The notes beneath the pieces were generated by a model. That model saw only the letters and a program-made list of their open reading frames with translations, was not told the origin of the DNA and made no database searches. Of a DNA stretch of 64,000 nt, positions 54,373 through 62,140 are shown in pieces (position 1 is the first letter of the stretch; each line of letters opens with the position of its first letter). The stretch is taken from positions 1-64,000 of the forward strand of contig NZ_JAMXMB010000035.1 in NCBI RefSeq assembly GCF_024055635.1. The letters are read 5' to 3'. The stretch is from Microbacterium yannicii. Its GTDB lineage: Bacteria > Actinomycetota > Actinomycetes > Actinomycetales > Microbacteriaceae. The translations under genes were made by a program, and so were the position numbers.

Positions 54373-55368
54373 TCATTCCTCACCGCGGCAGACGTCGGTC
54401 TTGAGCGTCTGGCAGATGGCGCTGATCACCTCGTAGTCGGATGCCGTGGCGGGCTCGAACGCGAAGGCCCCGGTGCCGCCCCACTTGCACGCCGTCTTCC
54501 CGGCGAACTCCTCGCCCCACTCGGCGGGCGCTTCGCGGTTCTGCTCTTCGCACAGGCCGGCCTCCGACGCCGAGACGGCGTTGTACTCCGTCACCGCCGT
54601 GACGATCTGGTCGCGGAGCTTCTCATCCAGCCAGGTGCCGACCACGATCGGGGTGCCGGGGATCGGATCCGAGGTCCACACCGTCTCGGTGTCACCCTCG
54701 GCGATGATGCCGCGATCGGGCAGGATCGTCGTCACGAAGGTCTCTGCCACGAAGGCGATGTCGCAGTCCCCGGCCAGCATCTGCGTCACGGCGACGTCGT
54801 GCGATCCGACGAAGAGCGGGTTGATGTCGGACTCGGGGTCCATCCCCGCCTCCGTCATCGCCGCCGCCGCGGTGAGGTATCCGGTCGTCGACGCGGGGTC
54901 GGTGAAGCAGACGTTCTTGCCGGCCACGTCCTCGATCGAGGAGATGTCCGAGCCAGGGGCGACGACGCCGACCGAGTTCACCGCGCCTGAACCGGCTTCG
55001 GGGGTGCGCTGGTCCTTGGCGATGGGTTCCACATCCGCGACGTCTGCCGCCAGGTAGTACGAGAAGGCGCCGTATGTCGCGATGTCGACACGCTCCGCCA
55101 CCTGCGCCTCGATGACACCGGCGTTGCTGCTCACGGCCTCGATGCGCGTGGGGATGCCGGTGGTCTCCTCGATGGCCGCGACCAGCGGCAGGAAGCTGTT
55201 CTCCAGCTCCTCGCTGTCATCCGTCGGCACGACGGCGAACACCAGCTCCGCGGGCGCATCCGACGGCGAGTCCCCGTCATCCGGTCGGGCATTGGGGCTC
55301 GCGCCGCACGCGGTGAGGAGCAGCCCGGCCGCCATGACGCTCGCGGCCAGAACCAAGGTCTTCTTCAT
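54373..55368 (-). CDS. phnD: PhnD-like ABC importer binding lipoprotein
   Basis: A 331-residue phosphate/phosphite/phosphonate-type binding protein. Lipobox LLTAC near residue 21; FAVVPTDDSEELENSFLPLV and VDIATYGAFSYYLAA are family segments. Several extra cysteines near the C-terminus (LCEEQ, ACKWGG, ICQTLKTDVC) could form disulfides. The P450 and hydrolase neighbours make a non-phosphonate ligand possible. ATG 55368 with AAAGGTGCCG; a longer frame covers only leader sequence. Confidence 0.84.
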   Translation of the reverse strand: MKKTLVLAASVMAAGLLLTACGASPNARPDDGDSPSDAPAELVFAVVPTDDSEELENSFLPLVAAIEETTGIPTRIEAVSSNAGVIEAQVAERVDIATYGAFSYYLAADVADVEPIAKDQRTPEAGSGAVNSVGVVAPGSDISSIEDVAGKNVCFTDPASTTGYLTAAAAMTEAGMDPESDINPLFVGSHDVAVTQMLAGDCDIAFVAETFVTTILPDRGIIAEGDTETVWTSDPIPGTPIVVGTWLDEKLRDQIVTAVTEYNAVSASEAGLCEEQNREAPAEWGEEFAGKTACKWGGTGAFAFEPATASDYEVISAICQTLKTDVCRGEE

Positions 55369-55490
55369 GTCGGCACCTTTCGACTTCGGGAAGACGGCCG
55401 CGACGCTTCGCACCCGCATTGGTGAGAAACACATTGAACAACGTCCGTCGTTGGAGGTGTGGTCTTTAAACGAAACCACTCATCGTTGCG

Positions 55491-55530
55491 ATTGTCAACG
55501 GATCTGTTTCGCAACCGTTGACATCGTCAA
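55491..55530. promoter_or_regulatory. Nested inverted repeats between phnD and hydrolase genes
   Basis: TGTCAACGG (55493-55501) and CCGTTGACA (55515-55523) are perfect 9-bp arms with a 13-bp spacer; TTGAC-ATC-GTCAA (55518-55530) is a second perfect palindrome overlapping the right arm. The elements resemble motif B halves (TTGACA, GTCAA). They sit in the divergent promoter region of the PhnD operon and the tandem hydrolases. Confidence 0.62.
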
Positions 55531-55666
55531 TCGATCGTGTCAAGGTCAAACCGCTACACCTCCCGCTGCGTACGGCGCCATAAGTGTCGTGTGCTCGGTC
55601 AACGAAGACCTGATGGTGCGACGCTCGACGGCGAGCCCGGCTCGCGTGCGTCGCGGAAAGGGAACG

Positions 55667-56956
55667 ATGTCATCACGCTCGATCCGCGTCGGAATCGGCC
55701 TCGCCGCTTCCGCCGCTCTCGTCCTGGCCGCCGTCCCGGCGGCCGCGGCGCCGCTGTCACAGCCCGCGGAGATCCGCGGCGCGCTGCCCGGCGGCGGTCA
55801 GTACGTCCTCCACGAGCCCGAGCAGTGGAACGGCACGCTGCTGACGTGGAGCCCGGGTTATGGCGGGGGAGGAGGAACAGCGTCCGCCGGACCCTCGAAC
55901 GAGGTCGTGTCGTGGCTCACCGGCCAGGGGTACGCTCTCGCCGGCGCGGCGGCCGGCACGGGATGGGCGGTCGAGGACCTCCTCGCCGCGCAGCCACAGG
56001 TCGTCGAAGCCGTCACCACGGCGCTGGGAGCGCCCGAGCACGTCGTGGCGTGGGGTGCCTCGATGGGAGGTCAGGTCTCGGTCGCACTGCTGGAGCAGCA
56101 GCCCGACATCTTCGACGCCGCGCTTCCGCTCTGCGGCTCGATCGCGGGCGCCATCCCCATGCTCAATGGCTCGCTCGACGGCACGTACGCGCTGAAGACG
56201 CTCCTCGCCCCCGAGGACTCACGGCTGGAGCTCGTGGATGTGACGAACGAACCGGCGCGGCAGGCCGCCTTCAAGGAGGTGCTCGACGCCGCACAGCAGA
56301 CCACGGAAGGGCGAGCACGGATAGCCCTCGCGGCCAGTCTCGCCCAGATGCCGACATGGTCGCAGCCCGGCACCGACCAGCCGGACCGGCATGACATCCA
56401 GGCGCAGCAGGAGCAGCTTTACGGCATCTTCATGTGGGGCGCCGTATCGCCGCGGCAGCCGCTGGAACAGCGGGCCGGCGGGAACTTCTCGTGGAACACC
56501 GGCGTGGACTACACCGACGCCCTCCGGCAGTCCGGCAACCTGCAGCTCGTCCGTCAGCTGTATCGCGGGGCCGGACTCTCGCTCGACGACGATCTCACGG
56601 CGCTCAACGCCGGGGAGCGCATCGCCGCCGACGAACAGGCTGTCGCCTACATGCAGCAGAACGCCACGCCGACCGGCGACATCCACGGTCCCGTCCTGTC
56701 GCTGCACGAGACGGGTGACGCCGCACCGGTGGTCGCGCAGGCCGGAACCTACGCGGACCGCGTGCGCGCCCACGGACACGCCGCGCTCCTGCAGCAGGCT
56801 TTCGTCGATCGCCCGGGGCACTGCGCCTACTCCGACGCGGAGGTGGCGGCGCTGGTCACCGCCCTGCAGGACCGGCTCGACTCCGGCACGTGGAAGAACC
56901 TCGCGAGCCCGCATGCCCTCAACGATCGTGCCGACGACATCGCCGAGAGCAGCTGA
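55667..56956 (+). CDS. Secreted alpha/beta hydrolase (first of tandem pair)
   Basis: A 429-residue exported hydrolase. Signal peptide in residues 1-30 (IGLAASAALVLAAVPAAAAP). Domain start EIRGALPGGGQYVLHEPEQWNG; nucleophile Ser in AWGASMGGQ; His in DRPGHCAYS. The lid region FSWNTGVDY recurs in the following gene. Function is unknown; tannase- or lipase-like esterase activity is likely. ATG 55667 follows CGGAAAGGGA. The reading frame of the next hydrolase is the same, with only a TGA at 56954 between them. Confidence 0.8.
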   Translation: MSSRSIRVGIGLAASAALVLAAVPAAAAPLSQPAEIRGALPGGGQYVLHEPEQWNGTLLTWSPGYGGGGGTASAGPSNEVVSWLTGQGYALAGAAAGTGWAVEDLLAAQPQVVEAVTTALGAPEHVVAWGASMGGQVSVALLEQQPDIFDAALPLCGSIAGAIPMLNGSLDGTYALKTLLAPEDSRLELVDVTNEPARQAAFKEVLDAAQQTTEGRARIALAASLAQMPTWSQPGTDQPDRHDIQAQQEQLYGIFMWGAVSPRQPLEQRAGGNFSWNTGVDYTDALRQSGNLQLVRQLYRGAGLSLDDDLTALNAGERIAADEQAVAYMQQNATPTGDIHGPVLSLHETGDAAPVVAQAGTYADRVRAHGHAALLQQAFVDRPGHCAYSDAEVAALVTALQDRLDSGTWKNLASPHALNDRADDIAESS

Positions 56957-57133
56957 CTCGAGCGCGGCGGCACGTTCGCCCGTCATCAGCCCGACTCGCT
57001 GCTGCGACCCGAGCGTGAGCCGGACGTCTTCGCCCCGCAGCCCGAAGAGCGCACCACCCGCTCGGGTGCTCTTCCGGACGGCGCGGCATACACCGCCATC
57101 GCCCCCGGGGACTGGAACGGGTCGCTCGTCGTC

Positions 57134-58303
57134 GTGCCAGGTCGCCCCACCGCGGACTTCGCATCGGCGGAGTGGCTGCTGCAGCGAGGCACGGCGGTGA
57201 TCGGATACGACCTCTCGGACGGCTGGGACCTGGTGCGCGACCGAGACAACGCAAGTGCCGCCGTCGCCGCGTTCACCGACATCGCCGGCCCACCCGACGA
57301 CGTCGTGCTGGCCGGCCGGTCGCAGGGCGGACTCGTCACCCGCATCGTCGCTGACTCCGCGCCCGACTGGCTCGACGGCGCCGTGCCGATGTGCGGCGGG
57401 GGCGCCGGAGCGGTGAGCACATGGAACTACAAGCTCGACACGGCCTTCGTCCTGCGCGAGCTCGTCGACCCGGCCTCGTCGATGCGGATCACCGGGATCG
57501 TGGATCTCGATGCAGAGCTCGAGGAGCTGAACGCGCTCGTGGCGAAGGCCTCGGGCAGCGCGGAAGGACGAGCCCGGGCGAGCTTCGCGGCAGCGCTGAG
57601 CAAGATCCCCGCCCTCGACCCTGCCACGGGTGCGGACATCGTGGACCGCGAGGCGCGGATCGACCGCTACCTCGCCTACATGCCGTTCGCCGTCGGGTCA
57701 TTCGTGCGGGCAGGCTATGAAGCCACGGTGGGCGGCACCTTCTCGTGGAACACCGGCGTCGACTACGAGCGCGCACTGCGCGACTCCGGGAGATGGCGCG
57801 AGGTCTCCGCCGCGTACCGGGCCGCGGGGCTCTCTCTCGACGATGATCTGCGCACGCTCGCTCGCGCCGACAGGCTGGAGGCGGATCCCGAGGCTGTCGG
57901 GTTCGTCGAGCGCACGGCGTCGTTCACGGGAGAACTCACGGTGCCGGTGCTGTCGCTGAGCACCACCGGGGACGGTGCCGGCTCCACCCAGGATGACGAG
58001 GCCTACGCCACGACGGTGCGCGACGCGGGTGAGCGAGCGCAGCTGCGGCAGGCGTTCGTCCAGGCCGAGGGTCACTGCACATTCACCGCGGCGGAAGAGG
58101 CTGCCGTGTTCGAGACGATCTTCACGAGGATCGCGGACGGCAGCTGGCCGGCTACGTCCCCGAACGCGCTCGCGGGAAGGGCGGCCGCCATCGACCAGCA
58201 GAGCGGTCTGACGCTGGGGGAGGCCCGCTTCGCGGCTGCGAGGCATGGCGGCGTGCCCGCGCGCATGTGGGATGCCGGCGACTGGGGCTCGTACGGCGGA
58301 TGA
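57134..58303 (+). CDS. Alpha/beta hydrolase lacking its own start (second of tandem pair)
   Basis: 389 residues from GTG 57134. Nucleophile Ser in LAGRSQGGLVT, His in QAEGHCTFT, and FSWNTGVDYERAL as in the first hydrolase. Homology to hydrolase 1 begins upstream of GTG 57134: codons from about 57050 read SGALPDGAAY...APGDWNGSL, matching GALPGGGQY...EPEQWNGTL. No ATG, GTG or TTG lies in that frame between the TGA at 56954 and 57134. It has no signal peptide. It may be the second half of a former or readthrough fusion protein, a gene using a CTG start (56999 or 57002), or a truncated product. Confidence 0.7.
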   Translation: MPGRPTADFASAEWLLQRGTAVIGYDLSDGWDLVRDRDNASAAVAAFTDIAGPPDDVVLAGRSQGGLVTRIVADSAPDWLDGAVPMCGGGAGAVSTWNYKLDTAFVLRELVDPASSMRITGIVDLDAELEELNALVAKASGSAEGRARASFAAALSKIPALDPATGADIVDREARIDRYLAYMPFAVGSFVRAGYEATVGGTFSWNTGVDYERALRDSGRWREVSAAYRAAGLSLDDDLRTLARADRLEADPEAVGFVERTASFTGELTVPVLSLSTTGDGAGSTQDDEAYATTVRDAGERAQLRQAFVQAEGHCTFTAAEEAAVFETIFTRIADGSWPATSPNALAGRAAAIDQQSGLTLGEARFAAARHGGVPARMWDAGDWGSYGG

Positions 58304-58322
58304 CTGCGATCCCCCCGCCATT

Positions 58323-58359
58323 GAGGCCCCGGCATCCGTTCCGCGGATGCCGGGGCCTC
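58323..58359. terminator. Bidirectional terminator between hydrolase 2 and the cou-like cluster
   Basis: GAGGCCCCGGCATCCG with an exact 16-bp complement and a five-base TTCCG loop, 19 bp after the hydrolase stop and about 50 bp after the DUF3237 stop on the other strand. Confidence 0.87.
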
Positions 58360-58376
58360 GGCTCGCCGCCCTCGGC

Positions 58377-58405
58377 TGAGCTTCCGCGGTTGCCGGGGCG
58401 ACGGG
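58377..58405. repeat. 29-bp dispersed repeat, second copy
   Basis: Reads TGAGCTTCCGCGGTTGCCGG onward, one mismatch from 49620-49648. It lies between the terminator and the DUF3237 stop. Confidence 0.7.
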
Positions 58406-58409
58406 ACCC

Positions 58410-58871
58410 TCAGATGACGCGGTAGGCGACGTAGCGGACGCGGCTCGCCTCGCGGATGTACGACGCGACGTAGACCGTGCGCTCGAACTCGGGGCGCGCG
58501 GCGGACTCCAGCGTCAGGGCGGCGCGGAAGTAATAGGCGTCCGGGTCGACGTCGTCGCCGCGCAGCAGCGCCTCGAGCACGCCGGGATCGCCGCTGCGGA
58601 CACCGCGGGCCCGGATGTAGAGCAGCGACCCGTCGTCGGCGCGGGCGCTGTAGCGGCCGTCGATCTCGATGGACCCGTCCGCCCGCACGACCTGCCAGTC
58701 GGCGCCGCCGGCGAGGATCGTGCCGGTGAACTCGCCCGTGATGGTGCCGCCGACCACCGGGATGATGCGGCGATGGCCGGCGCGGGTCATGCCATGGTCC
58801 TCCAGCGGACCGAGCTCGGCCACGACCTCGAACGCCGGCACGAGCGACGGCACCGGCGGGACGCGCGTCAT
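58410..58871 (-). CDS. DUF3237 family protein, possibly CouH-like
   Basis: A 153-residue beta-barrel-like protein of the DUF3237 family (RRIIPVVGGTITGEFTGTILAGGADWQVV and a later DGSIEIDGRYSARADDG). No catalytic role is established. It is the last gene of the SDR-amidohydrolase-MaoC-ligase cluster and its ATG overlaps the ligase stop (ATGA), so it serves the same pathway. Comparable cou clusters of Rhodococcus also include a small protein of unknown role. Confidence 0.75.
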   Translation of the reverse strand: MTRVPPVPSLVPAFEVVAELGPLEDHGMTRAGHRRIIPVVGGTITGEFTGTILAGGADWQVVRADGSIEIDGRYSARADDGSLLYIRARGVRSGDPGVLEALLRGDDVDPDAYYFRAALTLESAARPEFERTVYVASYIREASRVRYVAYRVI

Positions 58872-60394
58872 CGGCCCTCGCCGAACCGCGCCCGCAGGTC
58901 GGCCTTGCGCACCTTGCCGGACGCCGTGCGCGGCAGGTCTTCCACCACGACGACGTTCTTCGGCAGCTTGTAGCGGGCGAGCACGCCGTCGAGGCGGGAG
59001 CGCACGATCTCGGTGTCGACCTCGGCCCCCTCTTTGACCGTCACGACGGCCCACGGCACCTCGCCCCAGCGGTCGTCGGGCACGCCGACGACGGCCACGC
59101 CCGAGATCCCCTCGATGTCCGAGATGAGGCTCTCCACCTCGGCGGGATAGATGTTCTCGCCGCCCGAGATGATCATGTCCTTCAGCCGGTCGGCGATGTA
59201 GAGGTACCCGTCGGCGTCGAGGTAGCCGAGATCGCCGGAGCGGAACCAGTGGTCGTCGGTGAACGCGGCCGCGGTCGCCTCGGGCTGGCCGTGATAGCCG
59301 AGGAAGACGTTGGGGCCGGAGATCTCGATCTCGCCGACGGTGCCGCGCGGCACGACGTCGCCGTGCTCGTCGGTGATGCGCACCTCGGTGAAGAAGTGGG
59401 GCAGGCCGACGCTGCCCTGCTTCTCGCGGGTCATCGACGGGGCGAGCGACGTCGCGCCCGGCGAGGTCTCGGTCATGCCGTAGCCCTGCGAGAACGACAG
59501 CCCACGCTCCTCGTAGGCGTTGAGGATGCGGGTGGGCACGGCCGAGCCGCCGCACGTGAGCTTCTGGAGTGTCGAGAGGTCGGTCGCCGCCCAGTCGGGA
59601 TGGTCCGCGAGCATCTGGTACGTGGTGGGGACGCCGCTGAGCATCGTGACGCCGTGCCGCTGGATCTGTGCGAGCGCGCGCCCGGGCTCGAAGCCCTTCT
59701 CGAGGACGAGGGTCGCCCCCTTCAGCACGACGGGCAGCGCCCCCATGCCGAGCGAGGCGACGTGGAACAGCGGCGAGATCATGAGCGAGACGTCCGTCGA
59801 GACGACGTCGTAGTCGACGATGCAGTTGAGGGCGACCCACGTGAGGTTGCCGTGGCTCAGCACCGCGCCCTTCGGGCGTCCGGTCGTGCCAGACGTGTAG
59901 ATGATCGCGGCCGGATCGTCGAGGCCGACCTCGGCGATCGTGTGGCCCACCGGGGCATCGGCGACGAGGCGGGCGAGACCGGGATGCTCCGGCAGGCCTT
60001 CGCCGGTGACGATGACGTGGGCGATCCGGCCGGTCTGGACGCCGGCCATCGCGCGGTCGAGGAACTCCGGGTCGAGGACGAGGGCGCGGGCGCCCGAGTC
60101 GACGAGCACGTGCTCCATCTCAGGCCCCGCCAGCCGGGTGTTCACCGGCACGAAGACGGCTCCGAGCTGTGCGACGGCGAACATCACCTGCAGGAACTGC
60201 GGGCTGTTCTCACCGATGTAGGCGACGGCATCGCCACGGCGGATGCCACGATGCCAGAGGGCGGCCGCGACGTGGTCCGCGGCATCCGCCATCTGCCGAT
60301 AGGTCAGCTCGACGTCACCGAAGACGACCGCCGTCTTCCCGGGGTTCTTGAGCCGTCGCTGGGCGAGCCAGAACCCGATTCCCTGCGTGTGCAT
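58868..60394 (-). CDS. couL: Hydroxycinnamate/aryl-CoA ligase
   Basis: A 508-residue ANL-superfamily acyl-CoA synthetase that forms an acyl-adenylate, then the CoA thioester. Motifs: IIYTSGTTGRPKGAVLSHG (P-loop), GYGMTETSPG (A5) and SGGENIYPAEVE with KLPKNVVVVEDLPRTASGK at the end (catalytic lysine). Start ATG 60394 with GAAGGAGAGG 8-12 bases before; upstream frame is repeat. Grouped with MaoC, SDR, amidohydrolase and MarR genes, the same set as the Rhodococcus jostii cou genes for p-hydroxycinnamates, so ferulate, sinapate or p-coumarate are the proposed substrates. A generic fatty-acid ligase cannot be excluded. Confidence 0.8.
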   Translation of the reverse strand: MHTQGIGFWLAQRRLKNPGKTAVVFGDVELTYRQMADAADHVAAALWHRGIRRGDAVAYIGENSPQFLQVMFAVAQLGAVFVPVNTRLAGPEMEHVLVDSGARALVLDPEFLDRAMAGVQTGRIAHVIVTGEGLPEHPGLARLVADAPVGHTIAEVGLDDPAAIIYTSGTTGRPKGAVLSHGNLTWVALNCIVDYDVVSTDVSLMISPLFHVASLGMGALPVVLKGATLVLEKGFEPGRALAQIQRHGVTMLSGVPTTYQMLADHPDWAATDLSTLQKLTCGGSAVPTRILNAYEERGLSFSQGYGMTETSPGATSLAPSMTREKQGSVGLPHFFTEVRITDEHGDVVPRGTVGEIEISGPNVFLGYHGQPEATAAAFTDDHWFRSGDLGYLDADGYLYIADRLKDMIISGGENIYPAEVESLISDIEGISGVAVVGVPDDRWGEVPWAVVTVKEGAEVDTEIVRSRLDGVLARYKLPKNVVVVEDLPRTASGKVRKADLRARFGEGR

Positions 60395-60445
60395 CGTTGC
60401 GGAGTCCTCTCCTTCGAGGAAGGCCTGCGTAGTCTGAGCGTGAGC

Positions 60446-60592
60446 CGGTCCCTGAGCGTGAGCCGGTCCCTGAGCTTGAGCCGGTCCCTGAGCTTGAGCC
60501 GGTCCCTGAGCTTGTCGAAGGGCCGCTTCGACAAGCTCAGCGACCGGAGCGAGCTCAGCGACCGGAGTGAGCCCAGCGACCGGAGTCAGGCG
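60446..60592. repeat. R1 repeat array between ligase and MaoC genes
   Basis: Four or five copies of GGTCCCTGAGCTTGAGCC-type units, then an inverted CTTCGACAAGCTCAGCGACC and degenerate AGCTCAGCGACCGGAG units, ending at the MaoC stop. It fills nearly the whole 190-bp gap within the operon. Confidence 0.87.
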
Positions 60593-61038
60593 TAGAAGCG
60601 GTACAGCCCTCGGGCGACCACCGCGGGCTTGTCTGCGCCCTCGATCTCGATGGTCTGGTCGACGGCGAACTGGAAGCCGCCGCGCACCTCGGTGACCTCG
60701 GCGATGACCGCGCCGCCGCGCACGCGGGCGCCGACCTTCACCGGAGAGACGAAGCGCACCTTGTCGAGGCCGTAGTTGACCTTCGTGGTGACCCCGGTGA
60801 CATCGAACAGCTCGGACCAGAACTTCACGGTGAGTGACAGGCTCAGAAAGCCGTGGGCGATGGGTCCGCCGAACGGACCCTCGGCCGCCCGCTCCGGGTC
60901 GACGTGGATCCACTGGTGGTCGTCAGTGGCGTCGGCGAACAGGTTCACGCGGTCCTGCGTGACTTCGAGCCACTCGGTGAAGCCGAGGTCGGTGCCGGCG
61001 AGCCCGGCGACGTCGGCGCAGTCGACGGTGGTGGTCAT
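60586..61038 (-). CDS. couM: MaoC-like enoyl-CoA hydratase
   Basis: A 150-residue hotdog-fold hydratase. The catalytic Asp40/His45 pair is in ATDDHQWIHVD, followed by GPFGGPIAHGFLSLSL, the (R)-hydratase signature. It would add water to hydroxycinnamoyl-CoA. In the R. jostii cou pathway a MaoC-type enzyme rather than a crotonase does this step, so no vanillin is made. ATG 61038 with GGAGAGAAACC. Confidence 0.82.
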   Translation of the reverse strand: MTTTVDCADVAGLAGTDLGFTEWLEVTQDRVNLFADATDDHQWIHVDPERAAEGPFGGPIAHGFLSLSLTVKFWSELFDVTGVTTKVNYGLDKVRFVSPVKVGARVRGGAVIAEVTEVRGGFQFAVDQTIEIEGADKPAVVARGLYRFYA

Positions 61039-61085
61039 GGTTTCTCTCCTTGGGTGAGGACGGTGAGGGATGCCGCGGCCCGGCG

Positions 61086-61988
61086 TCAGCCGAGCTTCAG
61101 CAGTCGTGCGGCGTTGGCTTTGAGGATGCCGGGCATCACTTCCGGCTTGAACAACCCGGTCGCCGAGCCCTTCGAAGGGTTCTCGGCGTCGCGGAGCCAG
61201 CGGTCGGGGGTGAGCAGCGGGAAGTCCGAGCCGAAGAGCACGCGGTTCTTCAGGTAGGAGTTCGCGGCGCGGACGAGCGCCTCGGGGAAGTACTTCGGGC
61301 TCCAGCCAGACAGGTCGATCCAGGTGTTGTGCTTGTGGGTCGCGACCGAGAGGGCTTCGTCCTGCCAGGGGACCGACGGATGCGCCATGATGATCTGCAG
61401 CTCGGGGAACCGGGCGGCAACCGGGTCGAGCAGTATCGGGTTGGACCGGCCGAGCAGCAGGCCGCGTCCGCCCGGAAGGCCCGCGCCGATCCCGGTCTGT
61501 CCGGTGTGGAAGAGCGCGACGACCCCCGCGTCCTGCAGCGTCTCGTACAGCGGGGAGTGCGCGGCGTCGGACGGGTCGAACCCCTGCACGGTCGGATGGA
61601 ACTTGAACCCCCGCACGCCGTGGTCCTCGACCAGGCGGCGGGCGTCGTCGACCGCGGTCGGCTTGAGCGGGTCGACCGAGCCGAACGGGATGAGCACGTC
61701 GTTGTTGCGGGCGGCTCCCTCGGCGATGTCGGCGCTCGAGATCGGAGACTGGCCGAGGTTCGTCTCCGCGTCGACCGTGAACACGACGGCCGCCATGTTC
61801 CGCTCGCGGTAGTACGCGGCGACGCCGTCGAGGTCGGGGTTCGGGCCGTCGGTGCTGAAGTACTTCGCCGCCGCGTCGCGAAGGTCCTCCGGCAGCGACG
61901 AGTGACCGTGGTGGTCGACCTCGATGTGGACGTGCACGTCGATCGCGGTGAGCGCGTCGACGTCGATCGCGGGTTCGTAGCGGGTCAT
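61086..61988 (-). CDS. couO: Amidohydrolase, probable aryl-beta-ketoacyl cleavage enzyme
   Basis: A 300-residue amidohydrolase-2 fold protein. Metal ligands: His19-x-His21 (DVHVHI), His131 (FKFHPT), His203 (MAHPSV) and Asp255 (GSDFPLL). In the cou pathway an amidohydrolase-family enzyme releases the benzoic acid from the beta-keto intermediate; related folds include LigW/LigY and LigJ. Residues 270-278 (NPSKGSATG) are encoded by a diverged R1 repeat. Located between the MaoC and SDR genes on one strand. Decarboxylase activity on hydroxybenzoates remains possible. Confidence 0.75.
   Translation of the reverse strand: MTRYEPAIDVDALTAIDVHVHIEVDHHGHSSLPEDLRDAAAKYFSTDGPNPDLDGVAAYYRERNMAAVVFTVDAETNLGQSPISSADIAEGAARNNDVLIPFGSVDPLKPTAVDDARRLVEDHGVRGFKFHPTVQGFDPSDAAHSPLYETLQDAGVVALFHTGQTGIGAGLPGGRGLLLGRSNPILLDPVAARFPELQIIMAHPSVPWQDEALSVATHKHNTWIDLSGWSPKYFPEALVRAANSYLKNRVLFGSDFPLLTPDRWLRDAENPSKGSATGLFKPEVMPGILKANAARLLKLG
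61157..61179. repeat. Diverged R1 repeat inside the amidohydrolase gene
   Basis: CGGTCGCCGAGCCCTTCGAAGGG in frame, two to three bases from the R1 consensus. Confidence 0.6.
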
Positions 61989-62035
61989 GGCGGGTCCTCA
62001 GTGGGTCAGTGGCCGGAGCCCGAGGGGGATGCCGC

Positions 62036-62140
62036 GGTCCCTGAGCTTGTCGAAGGGCGCTTCGACAAGCTCAGCGACCGATTCCGGCGTGCGCGGGGCG
62101 AGGGCATGGGCGTTTCGTCTCGCTTCGCTCGCTCAACGAC
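62036..62140. repeat. R1 pair plus R2-like element downstream of the SDR gene
   Basis: CGGTCCCTGAGCTTGTCGAAGGG immediately followed by its inverted partner CTTCGACAAGCTCAGCGACC (62036-62080), forming an almost continuous hairpin, then an R2-like TTTCGTCTCGCTTCGCTCGC element (62113-62140) that overlaps the last codons of the SDR gene. Confidence 0.85.

Noticed and set aside
51911..55368. Phosphonate catabolism locus
   Set aside because: Only importer genes of the PhnCDE type are found, with no C-P lyase, phosphonatase or phosphite dehydrogenase; neighbours are P450 and esterases.
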